From an uncultured Bacilli bacterium (lineage in GTDB: Bacteria > Bacillota_I > Bacilli_A > RFN20 > CAG-826): DNA of 42,540 nucleotides. Position numbers and translations under genes: made by a program. Shown in pieces: positions 1-8,815 of the stretch. Position 1 is the first letter of the stretch; every line of letters starts with the position of its first letter. The notes below the pieces were generated by a model, which was given only the letters and a program-made list of their open reading frames with translations, ran no database searches and was not told where the DNA came from. The stretch spans positions 73,078 to 115,617 of the forward strand of contig CALVXK010000004.1 of assembly GCA_944369075.1 (NCBI GenBank), written 5' to 3'.

Positions 1-15
1 AAAATGCTTAATTAG

Positions 16-62
16 ACTTTTTTATTCTACTATTTTTATATAAAATATTGTTATTGAAAATT
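16..62 (+). promoter_or_regulatory. dnaX upstream region with -10-like element
   Basis: A T-run at 17-23 may be the tail of an upstream terminator. A -10-like TATAAA/TAAAAT lies at 39-46. If it is used, transcription would start only about ten bases before the dnaX ATG at 63. No Shine-Dalgarno sequence is visible, so dnaX may have a very short leader. The -35 is not convincing. Confidence 0.3.
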
Positions 63-1844
63 ATGTCATACCAAGCACTTTATAGAAAATATCGTTCAAC
101 AAATTTTGAACAAATTTATGGTCAAGAAGCCATAGTAAAAACGTTACAAAACGCTTTAAAATCTAACAAGATAGCTCACGCTTATCTTTTTTCAGGTCCA
201 AGAGGAACTGGGAAAACATCAATTGCAAGACTTTTTGCAAAAGCTTTAAATTGTGAAGAAGGCTTAGGAAAAATCTGTGATAAATGTTCTAACTGCAAGG
301 AAATAGCATTAGGAATATCTCCTGATGTTATTGAAATTGATGCTGCTAGTAATAGCGGTGTTGATGAGGTTAGAAATTTGATAGATAAAGTAAAATATGC
401 TCCTACTAAATCAAGATATAAAGTTTATATCATCGATGAGGTCCATATGATGTCAAATAGTGCATTTAATGCACTCCTTAAAACTTTAGAAGAACCTCCT
501 TCTTATGTAGTTTTCATTCTTTGTACAACTGAATTATATAAAGTTTTACCTACAATTGTATCAAGATGTCAAAGATATGAATTTCAAAAGTTAAGTGATG
601 AAGAGCTAACATCTTTGATTAAAAAAGTTTTATTAAACGAACACGTCACATATGAAGAAGAGGCTATCAAAGAAATAGTAGAATTAGCAAACGGGGGAGC
701 AAGAGATGCTTTATCAATTCTTGATCAAGCAATATCTTTTTCAGGAAATTCGATTAAATTAAGCGATATTGAATCTCTTTTTGGTCTAACTTCTAAAAAA
801 GAAAAAATAATGCTTCTAGAGTCAATTAAAAAACAAGATTATCAAGCTTTATTTAAAACTTTTTCTCAATTAACTGAAAAAAATATTGATCTAGTTAGAT
901 TCATTAACGAAATATTGACCTTATTAAAAGATTCATTAATTTCAAAGAAAACTAAAATTGAAAATAGCGATATGTATGTTTCACTAGTTTCAAAATATTT
1001 TGATGAATCTCAAACTCAAAACCTAATCAATGTTTTATTAGAACTACTTAAAGAAATTAAAATTTCAAATAATCCTTCTTTAGTTGTCGAAATTTATTTA
1101 ATCAAAATGATTGAATCAATTAATAAACCTAAAGAGGTAACTTTTGAAACCAAAGTTGTTCAAGCTAAACCTACCCCTCAAGTAGACAATAAAGTTATTA
1201 AAGAAACAAATACTATACCTGTAGTTAATAAAGAAGTGGAAAAACCTAAGCAAGTTCAACCTTCAGTTACTACTTCTTTACCTAAACACGATGTTAACGT
1301 AACTAAAGCAGTTCAAACAAGTGAACCTATCAAAAAAGATGAGACACCAACTCAAATGATGGATGCAATCGATAACTTAAAACCAATTTTTGATGATGCG
1401 CCATCAACAAAAAACGAACCAACTGTAGAAACAAACGGAGAAAAATATCATTTAGATATTGATTCTTTAATCAAACTTACCGTTGTTTCTAATAAAGAAG
1501 CAAAAAAAGAGTTACTTAAAAGATGGAAATATCTGGAAGTTTATAAAAAAGATGCTAAGTTAAAACCTTATGTTGAACTACTTTTAAAAGGAATTCCATA
1601 TCTTTTATGTGATACAATCTTAGTCTTGATGTTTAATTATTCTAAGGATTCTAACCTTGCTAATATCAAAGCAAATCAATCTAGATTAGTTGATTGTGTA
1701 GAAAAAATATTATTAAAACGTGTTAATATTTACGCTTTAGATAGAATAGAAGGCACAGAACTTATAACTAAATATCGTAATTTAGACGAAGTAAGAAAAC
1801 TTCCAAAAGCAAAGGAAGTTAATCTTGACGAAATTAAATTTTAA
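63..1844 (+). CDS. dnaX: DNA polymerase III subunit tau/gamma
   Basis: Clamp-loader ATPase of the replicative polymerase, which loads the beta clamp and couples the polymerase to the helicase. Residues 1-360 form the conserved AAA+ part. Walker A GPRGTGKT is at 45-52, a zinc module uses C64, C72, C75 and C78, Walker B IIDEVH is near 123-128, and the SRC arginine-finger motif is near 167-169. A Lys/Pro/Thr/Val-rich linker (about 365-465) leads to a C-terminal polymerase-binding domain. I chose the ATG at 63, because the family begins MSYQALYRKYR; the in-frame TTG at 48 would only add five residues. First gene of a dnaX-ybaB-recR-tmk-holB run as in Bacillus. An A7 stretch at 1502-1508 could give a short gamma-like product by -1 slippage. 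Confidence 0.97.
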   Translation: MSYQALYRKYRSTNFEQIYGQEAIVKTLQNALKSNKIAHAYLFSGPRGTGKTSIARLFAKALNCEEGLGKICDKCSNCKEIALGISPDVIEIDAASNSGVDEVRNLIDKVKYAPTKSRYKVYIIDEVHMMSNSAFNALLKTLEEPPSYVVFILCTTELYKVLPTIVSRCQRYEFQKLSDEELTSLIKKVLLNEHVTYEEEAIKEIVELANGGARDALSILDQAISFSGNSIKLSDIESLFGLTSKKEKIMLLESIKKQDYQALFKTFSQLTEKNIDLVRFINEILTLLKDSLISKKTKIENSDMYVSLVSKYFDESQTQNLINVLLELLKEIKISNNPSLVVEIYLIKMIESINKPKEVTFETKVVQAKPTPQVDNKVIKETNTIPVVNKEVEKPKQVQPSVTTSLPKHDVNVTKAVQTSEPIKKDETPTQMMDAIDNLKPIFDDAPSTKNEPTVETNGEKYHLDIDSLIKLTVVSNKEAKKELLKRWKYLEVYKKDAKLKPYVELLLKGIPYLLCDTILVLMFNYSKDSNLANIKANQSRLVDCVEKILLKRVNIYALDRIEGTELITKYRNLDEVRKLPKAKEVNLDEIKF

Positions 1845-1858
1845 GGAGTTTATTATTT

Positions 1859-2164
1859 ATGAACATGCAACAAATGTTACAACAAGTTAAAAAGATGCAA
1901 AGAGAATATGAAAAACAACATAAAATATTAGAAGAAACAGTATTTGAAGGTTCTGCTAATGGTGTTGTTAAAGTATTTTTAAAAGGCGATTTTACTATTG
2001 ATAAAATTGAGATTTTAGATGATGAAATTTTAAATAAAGATGATAAAGATACTTTAGAAGAATCGATCAAACTTGCTTATCAATCTGCTAAAGATCAAAT
2101 TATGGCAAAAGAAGATGAATTAACTGCAAAATTCCAAAAACAACCTGGAGGAATGTTGTTCTAG
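1859..2164 (+). CDS. ebfC: YbaB/EbfC family nucleoid-associated protein
   Basis: Small DNA-binding protein of 101 residues, the usual family length. It has the family N-terminus (MNMQQMLQQVKKMQRE), predicted to be an amphipathic helix, a central beta part with the variant FEGSANGVVKV, and a Gly-Met-rich tail ending PGGMLF. The family forms homodimers that bind DNA and is almost always coded between dnaX and recR, as here. AAGGAG at 1843-1848 overlaps the dnaX stop and serves the ATG at 1859. The stop is followed directly by the recR start, which implies translational coupling. Exact cellular role is not fixed by the sequence. Confidence 0.95.
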   Translation: MNMQQMLQQVKKMQREYEKQHKILEETVFEGSANGVVKVFLKGDFTIDKIEILDDEILNKDDKDTLEESIKLAYQSAKDQIMAKEDELTAKFQKQPGGMLF

Positions 2165-2761
2165 ATGCGAGAACTTCTTTCTATCGTAAATCTAACTAAA
2201 GCTTTTTCTCAATTTCCATCAATTGGCGAAAAAACTGCTGAAAGAATGGCATATGCCTTACTTGAAATGGACCAAGAACAGGTCCAATTTCTAATGTCTT
2301 CGATTATTGACGTAAAAGAAAATATAAGACATTGCCCTAACTGCGGAGCATTAATCGATACTTCTACTTGTCCTTATTGCAATGAAGAAAGAGATCATTC
2401 GACATGTATTGTAGTTCCTTATCCTAAAGACATTATGATATTTGAAAAAATGGATAATTATCACGGAACTTATCATTCATTAAATGGAGAATTATCTTCT
2501 ATTAAAGGTATAACTATTAACGACTTACGAATTAACGAACTTAAAGAAAGAATAAAAAAAGAAGGTATTAAAGAATTAATTTTAGCGACAAACCCTACGG
2601 TAGAAGGTGAAACAACTGCACTATATATAGCAAAATTATTTGAAAACGATGATGTTACTATCACTAGACTTGCTCATGGTATTCCAATTGGAAGTAATAT
2701 TGAATATAGTGATAAACTTACTCTTTTAAAAGCGATTGAAAATAGAACAAAAATTAAATAA
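2165..2761 (+). CDS. recR: Recombination mediator protein RecR
   Basis: RecR acts with RecO (and RecF) to load RecA on single-stranded DNA at gaps. The 198-residue protein has the expected order. A helix-hairpin-helix (FPSIGEKTAERMA) is near residues 17-29, a C4 zinc finger (CPNC...CPYC) near 57-73, and a Toprim domain with the acidic VVPYPKDIMIFEK region follows. The C-terminal AHGIPIGSNIEYSD stretch is characteristic. The ATG directly abuts the ebfC TAG; a GGAGG sits inside the end of ebfC but is spaced rather far. Length and context are fully typical. Confidence 0.97.
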   Translation: MRELLSIVNLTKAFSQFPSIGEKTAERMAYALLEMDQEQVQFLMSSIIDVKENIRHCPNCGALIDTSTCPYCNEERDHSTCIVVPYPKDIMIFEKMDNYHGTYHSLNGELSSIKGITINDLRINELKERIKKEGIKELILATNPTVEGETTALYIAKLFENDDVTITRLAHGIPIGSNIEYSDKLTLLKAIENRTKIK

Positions 2762-2770
2762 GGAATTTTT

Positions 2771-3391
2771 ATGTTTATAACATTTGAAGGAATTGATGGC
2801 TCAGGAAAATCAACCGTAGCTGAGTCAATATATGAAAAATTAGAAAAAGAAGGCTATAAAGTAATTCTAACTAGAGAACCAGGTGGAGTTAGAATTGCCG
2901 AAGATATTCGTAAAATTTTAGTAAATAAAGAAAATACTAACTTAGACGAAAGAACTGAGGCTCTTCTTTTTGCAGCTTCAAGAAGACAACACTTAGTTGA
3001 AAAAGTAATTCCAGCAATAAAGGAAGGAAAAGTCGTCTTATGTGATAGATTTATCGATTCTTCCTTAGCTTATCAAGGTGGAGCTAGAAAATTAGGGGTT
3101 GAAAATATATTAAACATTAATCTTTTTGCAACAAAAAATCTTCTTCCTGATTTAACCCTTCTTTACGATATTACTCCAGAGCTTGCTTTAGAAAGAATTA
3201 ATAAAAATAAAAACAGGGAAGTAAATCGTTTAGATTTGGAAAAAATTAATTTCTATAGAGATTGCCGCACTACTTATCTTGAACTTTCAAAAAAATATAA
3301 GGATAGATATAGAGTTATCGATGCTTCTAAACCTCTAAATGAGGTAATAAAAGAAACTTACGAGATTATTGAGGAAAAATTAAAAAAATAA
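2771..3391 (+). CDS. tmk: Thymidylate kinase
   Basis: Phosphorylates dTMP to dTDP with ATP, an essential step of dTTP synthesis. The P-loop GIDGSGKST is at residues 7-15, followed by the dTMP-binding TREPGG near 36-41 and the DR(F)IDSSLAYQG motif near 92-102. At 206 residues the length is normal. AAGGA lies just before the start. The stop overlaps the holB start in a TAATG junction at 3389-3393, so the two are translationally coupled. The tmk-holB order matches Bacillus. Confidence 0.97.
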   Translation: MFITFEGIDGSGKSTVAESIYEKLEKEGYKVILTREPGGVRIAEDIRKILVNKENTNLDERTEALLFAASRRQHLVEKVIPAIKEGKVVLCDRFIDSSLAYQGGARKLGVENILNINLFATKNLLPDLTLLYDITPELALERINKNKNREVNRLDLEKINFYRDCRTTYLELSKKYKDRYRVIDASKPLNEVIKETYEIIEEKLKK

Positions 3392-4362
3392 TGACTATAG
3401 AAGAATATTTAGCTAAATATCAACCAAATGCATATCAACTTTTTAAAAACGTTCTATCGAAGAATATTTTCTTTCATGCCTATTTATTAAGTGGTCCAAA
3501 AGGATCATCTTTAAATAAGATTGCATTATTTTTGGCTAAATCTCTACTTTGCGAAAACTCTATTTTTGCTTGCGATAATTGCTCAATATGTAAAAGAGTC
3601 GATGAACTAACTTATGGCGATTTGTTATTTTTCGATGCTAAAAATGATCCAATAAAAGTCGATATTATTAGAGATAAAATCGAAGGCTTATTCTCTCAAA
3701 GTGCAAGTGAAAAAAGAGGCATTAAGGTTTATGTAATTAACAATATTGAATATTTATCAACTCAAGGATTAAATGTTTTACTTAAATTTTTAGAAGAACC
3801 ACCAAATAATACTTATGCTATTTTCACAAGTGAAAACGAAGGTGGAGTTTTGTCAACCATTTTATCAAGATGCGAAATTGTTAGATTTAAAAATATAGAT
3901 AAACATAATTTTTTAGAAATGGCTAAAAAAGAAGGTTTTGAATCTCAATATTTTGAGTATGCTGCTTTAATTTCTAATGATTATGAAGAAATTAAAGAAT
4001 TATGTAATGATAAAAACTTTAATCTTGTTGTAGATAATTTAAAAGAATTAATAAATAGACTAATTGATAAATATAGTGCAAGATTTTATCTTGAGTCTAC
4101 TTTCTTAAAAATAATTAATTCTAAAGAAATGGCTTATTATTTCTATGATTTATTAATTGCATTATTAAACGAGACTTTAAATAAAACATATGTTGATCAA
4201 ATTGTTTTTTCTTTAATTGAACCGTTAGTAAATATTTTAAAATCCAGAATAAAAGACTTGAATAAAGTAATAATTTCCACTATTGAAGATGAATACCAAA
4301 TTAAAAATAATATCAATTTGAATTTGCTTATTTTACATACGTTTAAAGCTATAGTTTTATAA
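3391..4362 (+). CDS. holB: DNA polymerase III subunit delta prime
   Basis: Clamp-loader delta-prime subunit, a DnaX paralogue that takes part in the loader pentamer. The AAA+ fold is visible but the P-loop is degenerate (SGPKGSSLNK near residues 34-43), as is normal for delta prime. A zinc module CENSIFACDNCSIC is near 51-64. The family LLKFLEEPP near 130-138 and LSRCE near 154-158 follow. At 323 residues it is a full-length protein. It starts inside the tmk stop (TAATG). A strong terminator follows at 4397-4432, so this looks like the end of the dnaX operon. Confidence 0.93.
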   Translation: MTIEEYLAKYQPNAYQLFKNVLSKNIFFHAYLLSGPKGSSLNKIALFLAKSLLCENSIFACDNCSICKRVDELTYGDLLFFDAKNDPIKVDIIRDKIEGLFSQSASEKRGIKVYVINNIEYLSTQGLNVLLKFLEEPPNNTYAIFTSENEGGVLSTILSRCEIVRFKNIDKHNFLEMAKKEGFESQYFEYAALISNDYEEIKELCNDKNFNLVVDNLKELINRLIDKYSARFYLESTFLKIINSKEMAYYFYDLLIALLNETLNKTYVDQIVFSLIEPLVNILKSRIKDLNKVIISTIEDEYQIKNNINLNLLILHTFKAIVL

Positions 4363-4396
4363 GTTTTGTTTATAAATTTAAAACGAAACTTTTTTG

Positions 4397-4432
4397 ATTG
4401 ACAATTAAATTTTTACAATTGTCAATTTTTTT
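4397..4432 (+). terminator. Rho-independent terminator after holB
   Basis: Perfect 10-bp stem ATTGACAATT (4397-4406) with AATTGTCAAT (4417-4426), a 10-base loop, then a T-run. It closes the dnaX-ebfC-recR-tmk-holB transcription unit. Confidence 0.85.
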
Positions 4433-4850
4433 ATTAATAAAACTCTTGCCAAAACTTAAAAAAGAAATTAACATATAGACAATAAAAGAGTTCAGAAAGA
4501 ACTTAAAGATTCTTCAACCTATTGAATAGAATCTCACCTCTAGAAAAAATATAATGTATTAAAAAGTGAAATTGAAAAATAGAGGTAAATAATTAAACAA
4601 TTAAACGAAATTCTTGATAAAATAGGTATGGATAAGGGTTATGTGAAGAAGAGATAACGAAAGTATTAAACGAATCCCTTAAAGAAGGAAAAGTTAAATT
4701 ACTTGTTATTAGAAGTGAAAGTAGAAATCCCGAATGAAGAATAATCCAATTAAGGTTTGATTAAGTTGCCGGGTTAAATAAGACTTAATTAAAACGAAAA
4801 AAGGAAGTTAAAGTGATCTGAGCTCTTTTAATTTTGACAATAATATGAAA
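4433..4850. other. Gene-free gap with degenerate inverted-repeat element
   Basis: No intact gene is present between holB and the GNAT gene. A near-perfect 14-bp inverted repeat brackets the middle: TAAAAGAGTTCAGA at 4483-4496 and TCTGAGCTCTTTTA at 4817-4830 (one mismatch), about 348 bp end to end. Inside are further stems, for example GATTCTTCAA/TTGA-AT-AGAATC at 4508-4533 and ACCTCTA/TAGAGGT at 4536-4542 and 4580-4586. There is also a protein-like open stretch (4645-4737), joined by one frameshift to another at about 4600-4644. It could be a decayed insertion element or gene, or a structured RNA. I do not recognise a known family. Confidence 0.4.
4600..4740 (+). pseudogene. Possible decayed coding fragment
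   Basis: Reading TTAAACGAAATTCTTG onward gives LNEILDKIGMDKGYV before a stop. After a one-base frame change the sequence reads EEEITKVLNESLKEGK followed by about 13 more residues before TGA. The residue composition is protein-like and the two pieces join naturally across one frameshift. No family is recognised. It lies inside the 14-bp inverted repeats at 4483-4830, so a wrecked mobile-element gene is one option. Chance reading in AT-rich DNA cannot be excluded. Confidence 0.25.
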
Positions 4851-4885
4851 AATATTCCTCTTTATTTATGAGGAATATTTTTATT
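4851..4885. terminator. Terminator hairpin downstream of the GNAT gene
   Basis: Stem AATATTCCTC (4851-4860) with GAGGAATATT (4870-4879), 9-base loop. It is flanked by T-rich sequence on the plus side and a short A-run on the other, so it can end the minus-strand glyA-GNAT transcript and possibly act in both directions. Confidence 0.75.
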
Positions 4886-4915
4886 TTAATTACATTTATA
4901 AGATAATAAACGAAA

Positions 4916-5425
4916 TTATTTTACTTCTAATTGATAAGCTAACCTAGGTTCGCCATTAGCTAAATTTATAGTTCCACAATGTATAAATCCGTATTTATGT
5001 AATATATGTTGCATAATCTTATTATCTTCGTGAGTATCGATTCTAATATTTTTCGTAAATTGTAAAGCATAATTTAAAATATATGAAAATGTATTTTTAA
5101 TAATAAAAGATGAAACTAAAGAATGAATTGTCATGTATGGTTCATTATTTAACCACTTTCCATTATAAATATAATTATAAGTTGGATCGATTCCATCAAT
5201 TAATGCAAAAGCAAAAAGTATTGGAGATGAAGAGTTATTTTTATATCTTCCGATGTAAAAATGATTGTCATTAATATATTTTTTAATAGTTTCAGCTGTC
5301 GGAGTAGTAGTTTTCCATTGATTAGGATTGCCGCTATTTCTCATCATTTCCCTAGCTTTTTCATAAATTTTAAACAATTCTTCTAAAGAAGATAAATTAC
5401 ATTTAACAATTTCTATTTCGTCCAT
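4916..5425 (-). CDS. GNAT family N-acetyltransferase
   Basis: Predicted acetyl-CoA-dependent acyltransferase of 169 residues. The N-terminus (residues 12-36, with [16 protein letters not shown]) and the C-terminal [22 protein letters not shown] region match the common GNAT layout. There the late Asn/Gly-rich helix and the YGF turn form the end of the acetyl-CoA fold. The substrate is unknown. Its start overlaps the end of glyA by 13 bases, so it is cotranscribed and probably translationally coupled. No membrane segment or signal peptide. Confidence 0.8.
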   Translation of the reverse strand: MDEIEIVKCNLSSLEELFKIYEKAREMMRNSGNPNQWKTTTPTAETIKKYINDNHFYIGRYKNNSSSPILFAFALIDGIDPTYNYIYNGKWLNNEPYMTIHSLVSSFIIKNTFSYILNYALQFTKNIRIDTHEDNKIMQHILHKYGFIHCGTINLANGEPRLAYQLEVK

Positions 5426-6660
5426 AAATATTCTTTAGATTTATTTAATTCAATAACTTCTTTCTTTAAAGTTGATAAAACATCTTCATTATCTTTGTTA
5501 TTAATTGCTTCATCAATAAGATGTGCTACTTTAATAAAATCTTCTTCTTTATATCCTTTAGTAGTCATAGCAGGTGTACCAATCCTAATTCCAGATGTAT
5601 ACATTGGTTTTTCTTGATCATTAGGAATAGAGTTTTTATTTAAAGTAATATTAATTTTACCTAATAAATCTTCTACTTCTTTTCCTGTTAATCCCTTAGA
5701 TGTTTTTACATCTACTAAAAATAGATGATTATCTGTTCCATTAGAAACAACTTTATAACCAAGATTAATGAATTCATTAGCCATTGCTTTAGCGTTTTTA
5801 ATAACTTGATGAATATATTCTTTATAAGAAGGCTCTAAATCTTCCTTAAAAGCAACAGCTTTAGCAGCAATTACGTGTTCTAAAGGACCTCCTTGGCAAC
5901 CTGGGAATAATGTTTTATCAATCTTTTTAGCAAATTCTTCATTATTAGTCATAATAATTCCGCCTCTAGGACCTCTTAATGTCTTATGGGTTGTTGAAGT
6001 AATTATATCAGCATAAGGAATAGGGGAATTATGATAACCTGTTGCAATAAGCCCAGCAATATGAGCAATATCAGCCATTAAATAAGCACCGACTTCATCT
6101 GCTATTTCTCTAAACTTTTTAAAATCTATTTCTCTAGGATAAGCACTAGCACCACAGATTATTAACTTAGGTTTAACTTCTTTTGCGATTTTTAAAACTT
6201 CATCATAATCAATATATCCAGTTTCTGGATTTACTCCATAAGTAAAAGATGTATAATCTTGTCCCGAAAAAGATAATTTATATCCATGGGTTAAATGCCC
6301 TCCAGCATCTAAAGACATTCCTAAAATTTTATCTCCGTGTTCAATTAAACTTCTTATTGCAGCCATATTTGCTTGAGATCCTGAATGAGGTTGAACGTTT
6401 ACAAATTTTACATTGAATAATTTCTTTAATCTTTCTCTTGCTAAATCCTCAATTTTATCGATAAATTCACATCCACCATAATATCTTTTACCAGGATAAC
6501 CTTCAGCATACTTATTTGTTAAAATTGATCCTTGAGCTTCTAAAACAGCTTTGGATACAAAATTTTCACTAGCAATAAGTTCAATATGTTCTTCTTGTCT
6601 AAGTTCTTCTTTTTTAATTAAATTATATATTTCTAAATCTTCTTTCTCTAAATAAGTCAT
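5413..6660 (-). CDS. glyA: Serine hydroxymethyltransferase
   Basis: PLP enzyme that interconverts serine plus tetrahydrofolate with glycine plus methylene-tetrahydrofolate; the main one-carbon source. At 415 residues it is full length. It shows the family N-terminus [30 protein letters not shown] near 50-65, the SGSQANMAA substrate region and [14 protein letters not shown]. The active-site [13 protein letters not shown] near 223-235 carries the PLP lysine. AGGAG precedes the ATG. It is divergent from ricT. In Bacillus glyA is elsewhere, so glyA-GNAT is an insertion into the conserved holB-ricT neighbourhood. Confidence 0.98.
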   Translation of the reverse strand: MTYLEKEDLEIYNLIKKEELRQEEHIELIASENFVSKAVLEAQGSILTNKYAEGYPGKRYYGGCEFIDKIEDLARERLKKLFNVKFVNVQPHSGSQANMAAIRSLIEHGDKILGMSLDAGGHLTHGYKLSFSGQDYTSFTYGVNPETGYIDYDEVLKIAKEVKPKLIICGASAYPREIDFKKFREIADEVGAYLMADIAHIAGLIATGYHNSPIPYADIITSTTHKTLRGPRGGIIMTNNEEFAKKIDKTLFPGCQGGPLEHVIAAKAVAFKEDLEPSYKEYIHQVIKNAKAMANEFINLGYKVVSNGTDNHLFLVDVKTSKGLTGKEVEDLLGKINITLNKNSIPNDQEKPMYTSGIRIGTPAMTTKGYKEEDFIKVAHLIDEAINNKDNEDVLSTLKKEVIELNKSKEYLWTK

Positions 6661-6741
6661 TATATTTTCTCCTACAAAGTTTATTTATTAATTTTATCTC
6701 GTTATTCTTAAAAATAATAGTAAAACTAACCTTAACTTTCA

Positions 6742-6770
6742 TTGAGATTTAATCAACTTTAGAGTAAACT
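6742..6770 (+). promoter_or_regulatory. Promoter of ricT-rsmI
   Basis: TTGAGA at 6742-6747, a 17-base spacer and TAAACT at 6765-6770, about 27 bases before the ricT ATG. It sits in the 136-bp divergent region shared with glyA. Confidence 0.55.
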
Positions 6771-6796
6771 ATTTTTATTAACGCAAGGTTAAAATT

Positions 6797-7648
6797 ATGA
6801 TGAAATATTATTTAAATATAAAATTCCATAACAGCAATAAAACTTATTATTTTGCTAGTGATGATGATACACTTCAAGATGGTGATTTAGTTGTTGTAGA
6901 AACTATTGTCGGACAAGAAATGGGTATAGTTGTAGGTGATAAAGGCGATTTATCGACTTTAGATTTTGCTTTAGAAGTTAAGCCTATTACTCGTAAAGCA
7001 ACAAAAGAAGATATTAAACAATATAAAATTAACTATATAGATTCTCAAAAAGTTAAAAAAACATTCACTAACTACACTACAAAACTCAATTTAAATATGA
7101 ATTTAATTGATGCTATGTATACTTTAGATAGAAGCAAAGTTTTATTTACTTATGTTAGCGAAGAAAGAGTAGATTTTAGAGAATTATTAAAAGAACTTGC
7201 AAATGAGCTTCATTGTCGAATCGAATTAAGACAGGTAAATTCTAGAGAAAGAGCACAACTTACAGGAGGCTATGGGCAATGTGGTAGACCTCTATGTTGC
7301 ACTACTTTCATTAATAAATTTGAATCTATTTCATTAAATAGAGCAAAAAACCAAATGTTATCTATCAATATTCCTAAACTTTCAGGGGTTTGTGGAAAAC
7401 TTATGTGTTGCCTTAAATTCGAAGATGATATCTATACTGAAGAAAAGAAAAAATTCCCAGCAATTGGCACCAAAATTAATTTAAACGATAGCGAATATAA
7501 ACTTACTTCTTACAATATTTTAAGTAAGGTTATGAAATTTGAATCAAGTGATGACACCCAATTTTTAGAATTTGACGAAGCTATGAAATTAATTAAAGCT
7601 AACGCTAATAAAACTAGTGCTAAAAAAGGAACTAAAAATGCAAAATAA
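6797..7648 (+). CDS. ricT: Regulatory iron-sulfur-containing complex subunit RicT (PSP1 domain, YaaT)
   Basis: PSP1 C-terminal domain protein. In Bacillus, RicT with RicA and RicF forms an Fe-S complex that promotes RNase Y-dependent mRNA maturation. Two Cys-rich motifs are plain: GGYGQCGRPLCCTTF near residues 155-170 and SGVCGKLMCCLKFE near 195-208. These carry the conserved cysteines of the family. The 283-residue length is normal. AAGG at 6784-6787 serves the ATG at 6797 (a second ATG follows at once). Lys/Ala-rich tail overlaps the rsmI start by 11 bases. RicA and RicF are not in the window. Confidence 0.92.
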   Translation: MMKYYLNIKFHNSNKTYYFASDDDTLQDGDLVVVETIVGQEMGIVVGDKGDLSTLDFALEVKPITRKATKEDIKQYKINYIDSQKVKKTFTNYTTKLNLNMNLIDAMYTLDRSKVLFTYVSEERVDFRELLKELANELHCRIELRQVNSRERAQLTGGYGQCGRPLCCTTFINKFESISLNRAKNQMLSINIPKLSGVCGKLMCCLKFEDDIYTEEKKKFPAIGTKINLNDSEYKLTSYNILSKVMKFESSDDTQFLEFDEAMKLIKANANKTSAKKGTKNAK

Positions 7649-8459
7649 AGGCATTTTATATCTTATTCCAACTCCTATTGGTAATCTTAAAGAGGTTAGT
7701 CCTCGTATTTTATCAACTATTGATGAAGTTTCTTATATCTTTTGTGAAGATACAAGAAATACTCAAAAATTACTTAATTTATTAGGTAAAACTAAGAAAA
7801 CGATATCTTGTCACGAACATAATGAAAAGGCTATGTCATCAAAAGCAATTGAACTATTAGAAAATGGTGAAAACATTGCTTATATGTCAGATGCCGGCTA
7901 TCCTGCAATCTCTGATCCTGGTTCAATCTTAGTTAAAGAATGTATTAATAACAATATAAAAGTAACCCCTATTAGTGGTCCTAACGCTTTTATTAATGCT
8001 CTTGTAGGATCGAATTTAGATACATCTCATTTTATTTTTTATGGATTTTTAAATTCAAAATCAAGCGAACGTAAAAAAGAATTAGAATCTTTAAAAGAAT
8101 TTCCATTTACCATTATTTTTTATGAGGCACCTCATAGAATTAATGAGACTTTAAAAGACATTTATGAAGTATTTGATAATCGAAACATCACTATTGCAAG
8201 AGAATTAACGAAATTAAATGAAGAATTTATATACTCCACTTTAGAAGAGTTAGCATCAAATCCTAGAGAATATAAAGGTGAACTTGTTTTAGTTGTAGAA
8301 GGAAAAATAAATAAAAAAGAAACAAAATTAGAAGAAGAAACCATTAAAACTAAATATAATGAGCTTCTTAAATATAATTTCAGCTCAAAAGACGCAATAA
8401 ATATTCTTTCAATTATTTATAAAGTTAACAAAAATTCTTTAAAAAAGATTCTTTACTAA
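7638..8459 (+). CDS. rsmI: 16S rRNA (cytidine(1402)-2'-O)-methyltransferase
   Basis: SAM-dependent enzyme that 2'-O-methylates C1402 in the 16S rRNA decoding centre. It begins MQNKGILYLIPTPIGNL, with the family GNLKE motif, FCEDTRNTQKLL, the MSDAGYPAISDPG stretch near residues 78-90 and FYEAPHRI near 158-165. I chose the ATG at 7638, with AAGGA seven bases upstream, over an in-frame GTG at 7617, because the family starts close to this Met. It is coupled to ricT as in Bacillus. The stop overlaps the stop of the convergent PII-like gene by 4 bases, with no terminator between. Confidence 0.95.
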   Translation: MQNKGILYLIPTPIGNLKEVSPRILSTIDEVSYIFCEDTRNTQKLLNLLGKTKKTISCHEHNEKAMSSKAIELLENGENIAYMSDAGYPAISDPGSILVKECINNNIKVTPISGPNAFINALVGSNLDTSHFIFYGFLNSKSSERKKELESLKEFPFTIIFYEAPHRINETLKDIYEVFDNRNITIARELTKLNEEFIYSTLEELASNPREYKGELVLVVEGKINKKETKLEEETIKTKYNELLKYNFSSKDAINILSIIYKVNKNSLKKILY

Positions 8460-8815
8460 TTTACGACATTTCTAAGTTCGTCGCTCATTCCTTTAACGTC
8501 ATCTACTTTTAACGAAAAAATAATTCCTTGTGCTTTAGAATCTAAACCACATTCATTATAAATTTCTTTCATAATGTTGTTTTTAGTATCTTCTTTTGAA
8601 ACGATTAAAACTAATTCTTTATCAGGATGGATAACAATTCCATAATATTTTTCAATTTCTTTCTTTCCGGTTCCTCTAGCATTTAAAATAGTTCCACCTC
8701 TAGCCCCGACTTTTCTTGCAGCTTCCATTACTAAATCAGAGAAACCTTTATTAACAACAACAATAATTAAATAGAAATTATCATTGTTTTGAACTAAATT
8801 TTCATTATTTTCCAT
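8456..8815 (-). CDS. PII-like signalling protein (second of a pair)
   Basis: About 119 residues with the ferredoxin-like layout of PII proteins. The order is a beta strand FYLIIVVVNKG, helix SDLVMEAARKVGARGGT, a loop NARGTGKKEIEKYYG, strand KELVLIVSKEDTKNNIMKEI and a C-terminal AQGIIFSLKVDDV. The region where GlnB/GlnK carry the T-loop is reduced and lacks the usual uridylylation tyrosine motif. ATG at 8815 has a strong AAGGAGG at 8821-8829 with proper spacing, so I reject the ATG at 8833 upstream. It overlaps the preceding PII-like gene by 11 bases. Probably an effector-sensing partner of the DUF1538 transporter. Confidence 0.75.
   Translation of the reverse strand: MENNENLVQNNDNFYLIIVVVNKGFSDLVMEAARKVGARGGTILNARGTGKKEIEKYYGIVIHPDKELVLIVSKEDTKNNIMKEIYNECGLDSKAQGIIFSLKVDDVKGMSDELRNVVN

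Noticed and set aside
4433..4850. RNase P RNA, tmRNA, SRP RNA or 6S RNA in the gene-free gap
   Set aside because: The conserved GAGGAAAGTCC and ACAGAA elements of RNase P RNA, the tRNA-like 3' end of tmRNA and the SRP apical loop were not found.
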